64,000 nt of DNA, from the NCBI GenBank assembly GCA_000242935.3, contig CP007053.1:6743001-6807000 (forward strand). The letters run 5' to 3'. Within the stretch, counting starts at the first letter, position 1. The number at the start of each line of letters is the position of its first letter. This document shows positions 7,982 to 17,157 of the stretch, piece after piece. Source of the DNA: Opitutaceae bacterium TAV5. GTDB taxonomy: Bacteria; Verrucomicrobiota; Verrucomicrobiia; Opitutales; Opitutaceae. Position numbers and translations under genes: made by a program. The notes under the pieces were generated by a model. That model had not been told where the DNA came from. It saw nothing but the letters and a program-made list of their open reading frames with translations, and made no database searches.

Positions 7982-9121
7982 TTACACCACACATCCCGGT
8001 TTGGGCTCATCCCCAAGCACCCATTTATAACAAGCAATAAAATCCAGGGCGATCCGGTCCCACGAAAACCGTTCTTCCGCGATCCTTCGCCCGCGCCTTC
8101 CCATATCCGCCAGTTTTTCAGGAGACTGTCGTGTCGCATTGTCCAGTGCCGCAGCGATGTTCTCTACACTCACTGGCACCCACCAGCCGCACTGCTCCTG
8201 TTCCAGCACTTGCCAAGGAGCGCCATGCGTTGTGATCACCGGCAACCCGTGCGCCATCGCCTCTGCCACTGCGATGCCGAAATTTTCGCTGTGGGTTGGC
8301 AGAACAAACAAATCCGAATCCTGAAACGCCTGTGCTTTTGCCCTTCCCGTCAACGGCCCGGAAAAACGCACGACATCCGCCAGCCCCAAAAGGCCGGCCT
8401 GCCGCTCCAGGTCGGCCCGATGGCCACCCTCATCCGGTCCGGCAATGAGCAAGTCCCACCCCGCCGGCCTCACCCGAGCCCATGCTTCCAGCAAGAGCGG
8501 CAATCCTTTTTTGGGATGTATCCGGCTCAAAAACAGGGCGTTTTTCCGTTCTCCTTTCAGTCGTCCATTCGCCTGGGTTATCGCCAGTCGAGGCAATTCC
8601 ACTCCATTGGGAATGATGGCAATGGGAGCGCCCAGCCCGCGCTCACGCAAACTTCGCGCTTCCTGGGCGGACGTGGCATGCAACAGCGCAGCGGACTCGA
8701 GATTGCGCCGTTCCAACAGCCACCACACCGGACGCTTTTTCCATGCGTGGTGCCGCCAGGCCCAAGGCTCCAACATACCCCGGACGGAAACGACATGCGG
8801 CCTGCGCCAACGACGCTTCCAAGCCAAAGCCACCCAGGATGGATGCAACCACAACCCATGAGTATGCAGCAGTTCCGCTCCGTCTTGCAGTATCGATTGA
8901 CCAAAGCTTGGCGACCAACCCAACGACGAAACCAATACCCGCCCTGTACATCTCACCGGGGCACTCCACTTGTCGAGATGCGCCTTGGCCTCGCCCTGAA
9001 ACGGCATTGCTACCGAGACGCCAAGCCCATACTCCGCCAAACTCTTTGTAAGATGGCGAATCGACTCAAACGGCCCTCCGGAAACCGGGGACAAAGGAGC
9101 GCTGACATGGAGAACGCGCAT
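7982..9121 (-). CDS. GT4 family glycosyltransferase
   Basis: A 379-residue retaining glycosyltransferase. N-domain: MRVLHVSAPLSPVSGGPFES, GVSVAMPFQGEAKAH and LLHTHGLWLHPSWVALAW. C-domain: NALFLSRIHPKKGLPLLLEA, WDLLIAGPDEGGHRADLERQ, VRFSGPLTGRAKAQAFQDSD, and the EXXXXXE region LPTHSENFGIAVAEAMAHGL. These match WcaL/WcaC-like polysaccharide transferases. The start at 9121 (MRVLHVS) is chosen over an upstream Met because the core begins there. Within the EPS operon it sits between the acetyltransferase and the Wzy-like polymerase. Sugar and linkage unknown. Confidence 0.9.
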   Translation of the reverse strand: MRVLHVSAPLSPVSGGPFESIRHLTKSLAEYGLGVSVAMPFQGEAKAHLDKWSAPVRCTGRVLVSSLGWSPSFGQSILQDGAELLHTHGLWLHPSWVALAWKRRWRRPHVVSVRGMLEPWAWRHHAWKKRPVWWLLERRNLESAALLHATSAQEARSLRERGLGAPIAIIPNGVELPRLAITQANGRLKGERKNALFLSRIHPKKGLPLLLEAWARVRPAGWDLLIAGPDEGGHRADLERQAGLLGLADVVRFSGPLTGRAKAQAFQDSDLFVLPTHSENFGIAVAEAMAHGLPVITTHGAPWQVLEQEQCGWWVPVSVENIAAALDNATRQSPEKLADMGRRGRRIAEERFSWDRIALDFIACYKWVLGDEPKPGCVV

Positions 9122-9197
9122 CGATTCAAAACATTTTGCCAAAAATGGACAGAGTGGCTCGCCTCGGACCGCGTGGACCGTTCTCAAACCCTTTTCA

Positions 9198-10439
9198 TCA
9201 CTCCTTCACGCGACTACCACCCCATGATGCCAACCCACCCCCGGAATTCATCGGTATCCGCTCCCTGCGGTAGTGGACTCTTCGTACCGCCAGCATGAAG
9301 ATCATCCAGAAAAGAAACGCGAAACAGTTCCCCGCCGAATAGATAGACGATTCAAATATGCACACGACCAAGCCACTGATCAGAGTGCCGGCATAGATGA
9401 CCAGATTGAAATCCCTGTACCACCACACGATCAGACACCATCCGGTAAATCCCCACAACAGCCCAAAAAACAGATACGCCAGTGGCCGGCCCAGTTGGAC
9501 GGTCAGCCCATAGTAAGCGCTCATCACTCCGTAACCGCGCAATCTCAGATCAAAAAGTGAAACTCCATAGTGTTCATGGATCACCCTATCCGTGGCAAAC
9601 CCATGCCCCAGCCAAGGTCGTTTGTCGGTATAGTTTCGGCCCATTTCCCAGAATTCTGTCCGCGTTGAGCCGCTCCCCAAACTCTCCACCCGGAGAACCC
9701 GCTCCTTGAAAAAATCCGTCTGACTCGCCGCACCTCCCCCCGTCACTGCCGCCACCGCGAGTATCCAGGCCCATGTAGTTCGACGGGCCGCCAAAGGTAC
9801 GAAAAACACCACACACGCAACCACTACCCCCAGCAAGGCTGATCGCGTGCCACAGGCCACCAGATTCGCCCCCAGCACCGCGGCCACCACCATATCCCAC
9901 CTGGCTCGCGAACGCAGCCACCGCCCAACTGCAACCGGCAGTGCAACGCCCACGAGGATTCCAATATTGTTCGGATTATGAAAAAATCCTTGAAAGCGTT
10001 GGCCCGCCAGTTCCTCCGAAAACATGAGCCCTCCAACCACCAGATTGATCGCCAAGACGATAGCCAGCACTTTCAGCACCTGTGAAACCAGACGTTCTTC
10101 AGAAAAAAAATCCGCGTAGCTCCACAATGTCCACATCGAGCACCCATACAATAGCACTAAACTTACCGCTCGCAGCACCGTGTAGACCGGCGCGATCGAC
10201 CACATGCCCGACACTAGAAACAGGCCTAGAAAAGCCAGCATCCACCTATCCGCGGCCACCAGATGCCCCGGTCGCCGACCCGCCCGATAGAACCCCATAT
10301 TGAAAGCGAAAGCGCATCCCATCGCCAATGCTAGCCAGCGGAGAATCTCGCTCAGTCCTGCTACCTGCTCGAAACGCGATGTCGCCAGCAAGAAGGGTGT
10401 CACATACAGAAACGGGAAATGCTTCCAGAGCCAATTCAC
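9198..10439 (-). CDS. Wzy/O-antigen ligase-like polymerase
   Basis: A 413-residue polytopic membrane protein with about ten hydrophobic segments. It carries the PF04932-type region: a large loop with LGSGSTRTEFWEMGRNYTDK and RPWLGHGFATDRVIHEHYG, close to the R...G(Y/H)G pattern of O-antigen ligases and polymerases. It probably joins lipid-linked repeat units in the periplasm. Its start overlaps the stop of the upstream glycosyltransferase by four bases (ATGA, 10436-10439), so the two are translationally coupled. A second PF04932-like protein lies at 34829-36286. Polymerase versus ligase cannot be decided from sequence. Confidence 0.85.
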   Translation of the reverse strand: MNWLWKHFPFLYVTPFLLATSRFEQVAGLSEILRWLALAMGCAFAFNMGFYRAGRRPGHLVAADRWMLAFLGLFLVSGMWSIAPVYTVLRAVSLVLLYGCSMWTLWSYADFFSEERLVSQVLKVLAIVLAINLVVGGLMFSEELAGQRFQGFFHNPNNIGILVGVALPVAVGRWLRSRARWDMVVAAVLGANLVACGTRSALLGVVVACVVFFVPLAARRTTWAWILAVAAVTGGGAASQTDFFKERVLRVESLGSGSTRTEFWEMGRNYTDKRPWLGHGFATDRVIHEHYGVSLFDLRLRGYGVMSAYYGLTVQLGRPLAYLFFGLLWGFTGWCLIVWWYRDFNLVIYAGTLISGLVVCIFESSIYSAGNCFAFLFWMIFMLAVRRVHYRRERIPMNSGGGLASWGGSRVKE

Positions 10440-11521
10440 CTATCATCCTTCCTTTTGCGGATCGTCGCCAATCCCTCCGCCAACGTCGCTGCCCAGCGCT
10501 CCGGCCTGTATTGCTTCGAAAGCTCAAGGCTGGCTTGCGAAAAAACTTCCCGGTCCGCTTTGGACAAGCGGTGCATGGCCAGCAAGGCCTCCGTCAAGGC
10601 CCCGGCATCTCCCGTGGGAAAGCAGTATCCATTGTACAAGTGCCGCAGCAGATGCACCGCCGCCCCGCAGGCTTCTGAGGCTATCAGAGGCAAGCCGGCA
10701 GCGGCGGCCTCCTGCAGCACCACCCCCCAGGGTTCAAAGCGACTAGGCAGGATAAAGGCCGAGGCTTCCCGCATCAAAGCCGGCAGTTCCCCCGGTTGGA
10801 CAAAGCCCCGGTCTTCCGCTCCTGCCTGAAGCAGCAGTTCCCGGCACTCTCCCCTGCCCGCACAGATCAGCGGCCAGGGATTGGGCACTTCCGCCCGATA
10901 TTGCCGATACGCATCCGCCAAGGTATCCAGCCCTTTTTCCGGTGCGTAGCGCCCGACATAAAGAAAAAAGGGCTTCTGTGCCCTCTCGTCAGTCACTATT
11001 CCGCTGGACCGGTGCGCCCTATCGGCAAAAACCTCCCAATCACAGGCATAGTAGCCCTCCCAGCAACGAGCACCACTGTAGCCCAGCTTATTGGCCAAGT
11101 AGCGCTGACGCTCCCCGGTAACCCATAACACGTCAATGAAGCGATGGAGATGCCAAGGGGACACCCAGGATGCGCCATACTGGCGCAAGGAGCCCGTCCA
11201 CTGCGTATCGCAACCGGCGATTACGGGGATATCATTCGCCTTTAGTCGCCGGCATATTCTCGCGTATCCTTTGTCCGCCCAACCACTGACCAGAACCGCA
11301 TCCGGGGAAAATGCACGGACTGCCCTGAGGATTGCAGCATCTGCATGCTCATGACGGTTCAACACAGACCCCAAATCCTGAAAAACCGAGGCATCGAAGG
11401 GTGCATTCGGCTGATTCGGCCAGGCATAGACCAGCAATTCGGCATCAACCAGGCGCTTAAAGGCACGTAGGCAAGCTGCCAGGTAACCGGATAAACGACT
11501 GTGGAGCAAGACCAGTTTCAT
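10436..11521 (-). CDS. GT4 family glycosyltransferase
   Basis: 361 residues. N-domain MKLVLLHSRLSGYLAACLRA; C-domain PFFLYVGRYAPEKGLDTLAD, PLICAGRGECRELLLQAGA, FVQPGELPALMREASAFILP and SRFEPWGVVLQEAAAAGLPL with the E-x7-E catalytic pair. The N-domain has the ARICRRLKANDIPVIAGCDT segment seen in transferases of capsule loci. Translationally coupled to the downstream Wzy-like gene through an ATGA overlap. It adds one sugar of the repeat unit; donor unknown. Confidence 0.9.
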   Translation of the reverse strand: MKLVLLHSRLSGYLAACLRAFKRLVDAELLVYAWPNQPNAPFDASVFQDLGSVLNRHEHADAAILRAVRAFSPDAVLVSGWADKGYARICRRLKANDIPVIAGCDTQWTGSLRQYGASWVSPWHLHRFIDVLWVTGERQRYLANKLGYSGARCWEGYYACDWEVFADRAHRSSGIVTDERAQKPFFLYVGRYAPEKGLDTLADAYRQYRAEVPNPWPLICAGRGECRELLLQAGAEDRGFVQPGELPALMREASAFILPSRFEPWGVVLQEAAAAGLPLIASEACGAAVHLLRHLYNGYCFPTGDAGALTEALLAMHRLSKADREVFSQASLELSKQYRPERWAATLAEGLATIRKRKDDR

Positions 11522-11536
11522 AAAACATACCCGGCA

Positions 11537-12352
11537 TCAGCCGGCCAAAGCCACTAACCACTGCATCTTTGAATAACGCCTCTCGGCCGTCGCATAGCGG
11601 CAGAGAACCTCACTCATCCGATGGAGCGGAGGATATCGATATGCACTGACCTTTTCCTCATCGGAGATGGCATCAATCAATATGATCGTATGTGTTTTCT
11701 TGAAAATATTCAATAAATCGTTGGTGACGCCAGGACGAAATGCCTCATGCAACTCAACGATGAAATCCGTCCGACGCAGCCGAGATACGATATCATCGTC
11801 GAAAAGATCGCCTTCCCCTCCCTCGATATCACATACAATCAATGCTCTGCATGAACATTCCAAGTTCATCAGATTTTCTCGGTTACATAGACCTTTGATA
11901 TTCACGCGCTCGGCCACCTCATTCCTCTCACATGTAATCCGACAATTATTCACTGCGGAGGGATTTCTTTCCCAAGCAGTCACCCTCGCGTCGGGAAACA
12001 AAAGGGCAAGACCGGCGGCATAATAACCATCAGCAGCTCCAATATCCCATATCTCCTCATAATGATTTACTTTTAATTTGTCGAATATCCCGTGAAGCTC
12101 CGCCTCATAACAACCAACTAGCTTCGGGAAAAAAACACTGCAATTTCCTGATCTATGAGGAAATCGCATCCCTTCGAAGGGTCCATTGATCACTCGATCA
12201 TCCGGAAAATAATTCCATAATTTGGATTCCATTCGTGAATACAGGGCACGCTTTGCCCACTTGACAACAACACGGACAGCAGCGGCACGAGAAAGGTGGT
12301 TCGCCCAATCGTTAACACGATACAGAAAATCAACTTTCACTATTTCCTCCAA
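11537..12352 (-). CDS. SAM-dependent methyltransferase (class I)
   Basis: 271 residues with a Rossmann-type SAM site: motif I EEIWDIGAADGYYAAGLALL (about residues 98-117), the acidic end of beta-2 in ARVTAWERNPSAVNNCRIT, and a post-I motif ALIVCDIEGGEGDLFDDDIV. FkbM-like proteins share this layout, with D-I-E-G-(G/A)-E as a hallmark. It probably methylates a sugar hydroxyl of the polysaccharide or its end. GC content falls at this gene relative to the genes downstream of it, which suggests a separate origin. The specific acceptor is unknown. Confidence 0.75.
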   Translation of the reverse strand: MEEIVKVDFLYRVNDWANHLSRAAAVRVVVKWAKRALYSRMESKLWNYFPDDRVINGPFEGMRFPHRSGNCSVFFPKLVGCYEAELHGIFDKLKVNHYEEIWDIGAADGYYAAGLALLFPDARVTAWERNPSAVNNCRITCERNEVAERVNIKGLCNRENLMNLECSCRALIVCDIEGGEGDLFDDDIVSRLRRTDFIVELHEAFRPGVTNDLLNIFKKTHTIILIDAISDEEKVSAYRYPPLHRMSEVLCRYATAERRYSKMQWLVALAG

Positions 12353-12483
12353 CCTTTAATTCGTACATTATCATTCAGAATCAATCTCACTTACAAGTCA
12401 CTATAAACTAAATTTCAATATTTACGCAAACACACATTTACCATTCAGACCAAAACAGCAATAAATCCTGCCACTTAACAAAA

Positions 12484-13413
12484 TTACGAGATAGAGCCCG
12501 CCTTTATCTCCTCTCTATTGTCATATATCCCTGAAATCCCTCCCCATATGTAGTCATAACTCGTCAACGAGTGTCCACCTTGTATCAAATCATTATTGCA
12601 CCTCTGAAGAAATCGCACCCTCTCTCCCTTAACTAATTTCAATACAGAATTTCTTATTTTCCTCCTGTCTATAGGACAGTTTACAAACTCACAGACCGCC
12701 TGATAAATCGAATTAGGATCTGGATCAACCCACTTTGCATAGTCCTCGTGAAGATAGAAATCCCTGCCTCCAATGTTTCTTGTCGTTACCACAGGAAGCC
12801 CACACATCAGATATTCCATTGATGCCCACATGGCTCCTTCTTTAGCAGACAATGCCAACCCACATGACGAACTGCTGTATATCCTGCACAGATCATCGTG
12901 ACTATCTATGAAGTTTCGATTAAATTCGCAATGACTAACCCTGGGCTCATAACCATGTAAATCATTGCGCCCATTTGTATCCTTGTTAGGGCAAGCATAA
13001 GTAATAATAAACAACTTGGAAACCATAGATGCAAGATGAACCCTTTTAAACTTACTTGCGCGTGCTGCATAAACAGCTTCATATCTTAAATCTACCTCAA
13101 TCGGGCGAAAAACTGACTCCGGCAGATGCATGTTCTGATTAAGAAATTCATTCTCCACATTAAGCATACTCAGATGAAAACATTCACCTCTCTCATTACA
13201 GCAGATAACAACACGAACCCCCTTTCTCTTCAAATTCCTAACCTTCCGCATGATCCTCAGGGCATATCTCCATCCGACATACCACGGAGGATGAAAATAA
13301 ACAACGCAAGGTGCGCGCCTAGGTGCCGATTCGAACATCTCAAGGCCATCGCCACTACACATATAACAGGGCGCACACGGATGCAATCTAAACAGGGTAT
13401 TCCTTAAATACAT
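12484..13413 (-). CDS. Glycosyltransferase-like protein
   Basis: A 309-residue protein with a GT-B C-domain signature: CGLALSAKEGAMWASMEYLM, CGLPVVTTRNIGGRDFY and HEDYAKWVDPDPNSIYQAV, which match the donor-binding end of GT4-type enzymes. The N-terminal half is short and unusual, with PCVVYFHPPWYVGWRYALRI and RVVICCNERGECFHLSM. AT-rich relative to the window, with 130 bp and 86 bp intergenic gaps on either side, as in recently acquired genes. Likely adds a sugar in the EPS pathway; the exact family is not certain. Confidence 0.7.
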   Translation of the reverse strand: MYLRNTLFRLHPCAPCYMCSGDGLEMFESAPRRAPCVVYFHPPWYVGWRYALRIMRKVRNLKRKGVRVVICCNERGECFHLSMLNVENEFLNQNMHLPESVFRPIEVDLRYEAVYAARASKFKRVHLASMVSKLFIITYACPNKDTNGRNDLHGYEPRVSHCEFNRNFIDSHDDLCRIYSSSSCGLALSAKEGAMWASMEYLMCGLPVVTTRNIGGRDFYLHEDYAKWVDPDPNSIYQAVCEFVNCPIDRRKIRNSVLKLVKGERVRFLQRCNNDLIQGGHSLTSYDYIWGGISGIYDNREEIKAGSIS

Positions 13414-13499
13414 AAATTAAAACAATTAAATCCTAGAATCAATAAAACACCTAAAACCCATGATGTAATCGCATTACCACCACTCTGCTTGCTATTATC

Positions 13500-14654
13500 T
13501 TATTGACTATCAATTATCAACTTAATACTGTCAATAATTCTCCTGGAAATCATATCCCATGTATAAGCACGTATTTTGTTCAATGAACAACGTTTCATCG
13601 CTAGCATGGCCTCCGGTGTAACCCGGCTTATCTCTTGAATGGCATCTGCAATTCTATCAATCGAAGGAGAATCCAATAAGATACCATTTTTTTCACTCAC
13701 CACCTCAGCAGTCGCGCCAACGTCCGTTGCGATGATGGCAAGACCGCGAGACATTGCTTCAAGGATAACAGTAGGCATTCCCTCAGCATAACTGGGACAA
13801 AGCAAAACATCGCAGCGATCATACAAAGCTTTCAGGGCATGAGTCTCCGTCACCTTTCCATGATAAATACAGCGTACATCCGGCAATTGCTTTTCTTTCT
13901 CAATCGGCCCGACAAAATGAAATTCGACATGAGGATCACGAAACGAACGAATCGCTCCTGCCAGTTCTTCGATTCCTTTGCGACGTTCATAGCGACCAAC
14001 AAAAAGAAACCGGCATTTTCCAGATGCCACTCTGGCATCTGTGAGCAGCCAATCATCACCTACCGCATTGGGAATTTCCAATATACGAGAGGGAGGGACG
14101 TTCAGCTTGTTTTCAACAATAGCCCGAATCTTCCCTGGAAAAGAAAAAACATAATCCGCGTTCCTATTCAACCGTGAGAAGGAGGGGCGGAGCATGTAAT
14201 GCGCAATTCGTTCCCTTGTATTTGCTGCATATTGAAACATTTCGTAACCATGTACATTGACACCGACCGGAATCCGTAGACTCCCATTCTTTCGGGCTTC
14301 GGCAAATGCGAGGCCGGTCAATCCTTGGGCATAAATAAAATCGCAATCTGCGCAAACTTCCCGGAAGCGGGCTAATGCCTTTTGGGAATAGACATGCAGT
14401 TCCCGTATATAATGCCCAGGCAATTTACTCTCTTCAGGAAATGGAATAAAATGAGCATGGACAGAGTTTTTTAACCACTCTTCCATCCCCTTCAATTTCC
14501 CAGCATCAGCTTCAAGATTTCGGTTCCGTACCGTATGAAACAAGTGGAGTTCCACGCCTTGCTTCACAAACTCCTGCGCAAGCATTGTGGAGTAACGTTG
14601 CATTCCCCCTAAAACATAGGGCATAACCCCGTCAGTTATCAGAGCAATTTTCAT
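13500..14654 (-). CDS. GT4 family glycosyltransferase
   Basis: 384 residues. N-domain MKIALITDGVMPYVLGGMQR with glycine-rich donor loop. C-domain RILEIPNAVGDDWLLTD, CRFLFVGRYERRKGIEELAG, FHFVGPIEKEKQLPDVRCIY, YDRCDVLLCPSYAEGMPTVI (E...E motif completed by LEAMSRGLAII) and DVGATAEVVSEKNGILLDSP. A standard retaining transferase. The start at 14654 follows the family N-terminus; seven more codons are open upstream. Part of the AT-rich core of the locus. Confidence 0.9.
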   Translation of the reverse strand: MKIALITDGVMPYVLGGMQRYSTMLAQEFVKQGVELHLFHTVRNRNLEADAGKLKGMEEWLKNSVHAHFIPFPEESKLPGHYIRELHVYSQKALARFREVCADCDFIYAQGLTGLAFAEARKNGSLRIPVGVNVHGYEMFQYAANTRERIAHYMLRPSFSRLNRNADYVFSFPGKIRAIVENKLNVPPSRILEIPNAVGDDWLLTDARVASGKCRFLFVGRYERRKGIEELAGAIRSFRDPHVEFHFVGPIEKEKQLPDVRCIYHGKVTETHALKALYDRCDVLLCPSYAEGMPTVILEAMSRGLAIIATDVGATAEVVSEKNGILLDSPSIDRIADAIQEISRVTPEAMLAMKRCSLNKIRAYTWDMISRRIIDSIKLIIDSQ

Positions 14655-14688
14655 TGATATAGCCGGGGCAACCACAGCATGCAGACAT

Positions 14689-15672
14689 TCATGAGAATAA
14701 ATATTTCAATACCCTGGGGATGCCTCTGGCATGTGCCATTCCGTAATTAGACAGAATTTTTTCGATATAGACCAATATAGGTCTCTTTAGCCGGAGGACG
14801 GCATTGCTGGATAATAATAGATCTCTCAGATACTTCAGCTCATCCTTCGTGATTCCTCCCCTTTGGCGATCGATATTCAATCTGGAGACAATTGATATCA
14901 AAGTCCCGGACAGGGCTTTCGCCAATTGCTTTCCTCGCTTGTCATCGGCATTGAGTTCCACTATCTTTTTATACATTTTATCCAGATAAAGTACACATGA
15001 ATCCACATACATTTTGCTCATTTCGTAACTTGTGAAAGTGGCTTTATCGGAGGATATTCGATAATAAAAATCCAACTCGCAGTGTTCATGAACAGTGTAA
15101 CAAGGACTTCCGAATAATATCCTTGAGTGAAATTCTACATCTTGAAGGCGCTTGAGCTCTTCGTCATATCTCCCGGTTCTTTTGATGAGATCAGATCGGA
15201 ATATGCCGGATGTGATGGTCCAAGGTAAATTATGTCTGAGAAACATTCGGAGGTGATCATCTCCCTTCTTGGGGGCCCATACCGACTCGCTGTCTCCAAT
15301 TGTTTTATAAAAAGTTCCGGCGGGATAAACCTGAAAGTCATCCTGGCTTTTCTCGATATTCCCAACTCGTCTTTCCAGGCAGATGGACGTCAATAAGTCA
15401 TCGGAATCCAGAAACATGATATAGGTGCCTTTGGCATTCTCTATCCCTATGTTGCGAGCCGCGCAGCCACCTCGGGGACCATTAATTGTCGAAAAGTTCC
15501 TGATTCTGCAGTCAGTTAAGCAATAGTGGGCGATCAAAGAGTGAGAGTTATCCGTAGAGCAGTCATCCACCACGATCGCCTCCCAGTCATTATAATCTTG
15601 ACATATCAGGGAGTCCAAGGTTTCGGATATGAACTTCCCCTTGTTATAATTTGGTATTACTATTGAAATCAT
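14689..15672 (-). CDS. GT2 family glycosyltransferase
   Basis: 327 residues of inverting GT-A fold. The first strand MISIVIPNYNKGKFISETLD, WEAIVVDDCSTDNSH, GCAARNIGIENAKGTYIMFL with the DSDD metal site, and a later ELDFYYRISSDKATF region are typical of family 2 enzymes that build O-antigen and capsule units. The start is placed at 15672 (MISIVIP); nine more codons upstream are possible. The C-terminal third is lysine/leucine-rich and lacks transmembrane helices, so it is cytoplasmic or peripheral. Donor and acceptor not predictable. Confidence 0.9.
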   Translation of the reverse strand: MISIVIPNYNKGKFISETLDSLICQDYNDWEAIVVDDCSTDNSHSLIAHYCLTDCRIRNFSTINGPRGGCAARNIGIENAKGTYIMFLDSDDLLTSICLERRVGNIEKSQDDFQVYPAGTFYKTIGDSESVWAPKKGDDHLRMFLRHNLPWTITSGIFRSDLIKRTGRYDEELKRLQDVEFHSRILFGSPCYTVHEHCELDFYYRISSDKATFTSYEMSKMYVDSCVLYLDKMYKKIVELNADDKRGKQLAKALSGTLISIVSRLNIDRQRGGITKDELKYLRDLLLSSNAVLRLKRPILVYIEKILSNYGMAHARGIPRVLKYLFS

Positions 15673-15825
15673 GGGACGGTAATACTCTGAGCAACTCATG
15701 CAATGAAGCGCCGGGGCAGCATACTGTAATCACAAGCTCTTGGCCATGGAAGCCAAGTGGTTAATTGGCTGCATGTGAGGTCTTCACAGGGTTTCTTGAG
15801 CAGGCTTAGGAGAGGCAAATTCTTA

Positions 15826-16959
15826 TCATGCAGGTCGCGATGAATTCATCCCAATGATGGCCAAACGATACATGGACTGTAGAATTTCGGCATGGCGTGC
15901 TGGATTATGTTCTCTTTGGATTCGTTCCAGAGAACGAATACTTTTTTGCCGGAGCAGGGGACGCTCCGTGTACGCTTGCCGCAAAGCCCGAATCAGTCCT
16001 TCAACTAAAAGTGCGCGAAACTGATTTCGCTTTTCTTTTGTATCGTGATCGCCATCGCCATTGGGAAGCTTCGGTACTGGGATTACCCAGCCACACTCTT
16101 CATTATTGATTTCGGGCAGTGCCCGCAGATTAATAGTGATGGCAGGGCATCCCGCGGCTTGGCCCTCCAGTACGGAATAGCCGTAGGTGTCGCCCCATGT
16201 AGGTAGACAGAGCAAGTGACTGCGCTGCAGCAGATTCATCACGGCTCCCCACGGCAGTGGTCCCATCACATTCACTCGATCTTGATTTTTGTGAATTAAT
16301 TCACGGGCATGTGCCTCTTCAGCGGTCCCGGCCCGGCTAGCGTAATCTCCAGCTGTCATTTTTCCGGCGATCGAAAGATGAATATCCGCGCCTTCAGTCG
16401 CCAGCCTGTCCAACGCCAGAAGCACCTCTAGTCCACCCTTTCTGTAAAAATCATGTCCCACCAACGCCAGCCGCAGTGGCCCTGCGAACTCTTTTTTATC
16501 AGCCGTTATCAAAATATCCTGTGGTGGGTGGAGCACTCTTATCTTGGCGCGTATCGCCGCCCGCGTGCATGCGTCCATTTTGGCGATATTCGTGTCCAAA
16601 TCAGTGATGAGTCTTTGGCGGGCGCACTCCGATAAGGCTAAAATACCGAGACATTGGGGTTTTGATAAACGTCCCCAAGCCAATTTTATGAGAAATTTTG
16701 GCAGGCGATTGGAACGAGGCAATGTTGTCTCATATGTCACAGCCCAGCTTCTTCCGCCAAGCACCACTGAGTTGAAGGTATGAACAACTTGCACTCCCCC
16801 CCCCACTGGCAGTGCGAAGCTTTGCAGTGCCATCGAGTAATGGCGCCTAAGTTTCCGTAAGATCGAAAACAAGTCACGGACATGTCTCACATCATGTGCG
16901 GCGGCGTACGCAATATTTCGAGTTTGAGCATAACCGCGATTAGTATAGCCGATTTTCAT
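15826..16959 (-). CDS. GT4 family glycosyltransferase
   Basis: 377 residues when started at MKIGYTNRGYAQ; an earlier start, MNKSTNMKIG, is also open. C-domain features: LRLALVGHDFYRKGGLEVLL, DRVNVMGPLPWGAVMNLLQR, HLLCLPTWGDTYGYSVLEGQ (E motif) and AAGCPAITINLRALPEINNE. The N-domain is compact. It directly follows a 47-residue remnant of wecB on the same strand, and the alternative start codons lie inside or next to the remnant's end, which suggests that this gene was joined here by recombination that removed most of wecB. Confidence 0.85.
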   Translation of the reverse strand: MKIGYTNRGYAQTRNIAYAAAHDVRHVRDLFSILRKLRRHYSMALQSFALPVGGGVQVVHTFNSVVLGGRSWAVTYETTLPRSNRLPKFLIKLAWGRLSKPQCLGILALSECARQRLITDLDTNIAKMDACTRAAIRAKIRVLHPPQDILITADKKEFAGPLRLALVGHDFYRKGGLEVLLALDRLATEGADIHLSIAGKMTAGDYASRAGTAEEAHARELIHKNQDRVNVMGPLPWGAVMNLLQRSHLLCLPTWGDTYGYSVLEGQAAGCPAITINLRALPEINNEECGWVIPVPKLPNGDGDHDTKEKRNQFRALLVEGLIRALRQAYTERPLLRQKSIRSLERIQREHNPARHAEILQSMYRLAIIGMNSSRPA

Positions 16960-16969
16960 GTTTGTGGAT

Positions 16970-17113
16970 TTATTCATAATACTGACCGGTGTGGATGAGC
17001 CCATAGTTGAGCTTGTTCCCGTTGGCTATGTGGACATCAAGCGCTGAGATAATAGGCGCTATTTTCATAAAATTTGGGCGGGCACCAGCAATGATATCGA
17101 TGAGCATTTTCAT
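16970..17113 (-). pseudogene. wecB: wecB remnant (UDP-GlcNAc 2-epimerase N-terminus)
   Basis: The frame encodes 47 residues: MKMLIDIIAGARPNFMKIAP, then IISALDVHIANGNKLNYGLI and HTGQYYE, followed by TAA. This is the conserved N-terminus of non-hydrolysing UDP-N-acetylglucosamine 2-epimerases (usually about 360-390 residues), including the GARPNFMKIAP phosphate-binding loop and HTGQHYD-like motif. More than 85% of the protein is missing. It lies 44 bases after the wecC-like gene, the usual neighbour, so a wecC-wecB pair was probably broken by recombination with the following glycosyltransferase. Confidence 0.8.
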
Positions 17114-17157
17114 TAAATGGAAAAATGGAAATCACTAACGGTCCATGTTAGCACTGT

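Noticed and set aside
5977-8040. Long plus-strand open frame opposite the GT4 and acetyltransferase genes
   Set aside because: Antisense shadow of GC-rich genes with clear families; the translation has low-complexity Gly/Ala/Arg content and no domain. The same holds for 29103-30605, 38051-39994 (-), 43292-45439 (-), 48457-50628 (-) and 60245-61849 (-).
16970-17113. Reading the 47-residue frame as a small regulatory gene
   Set aside because: It matches the conserved N-terminus of WecB too closely; a remnant is the simpler view.
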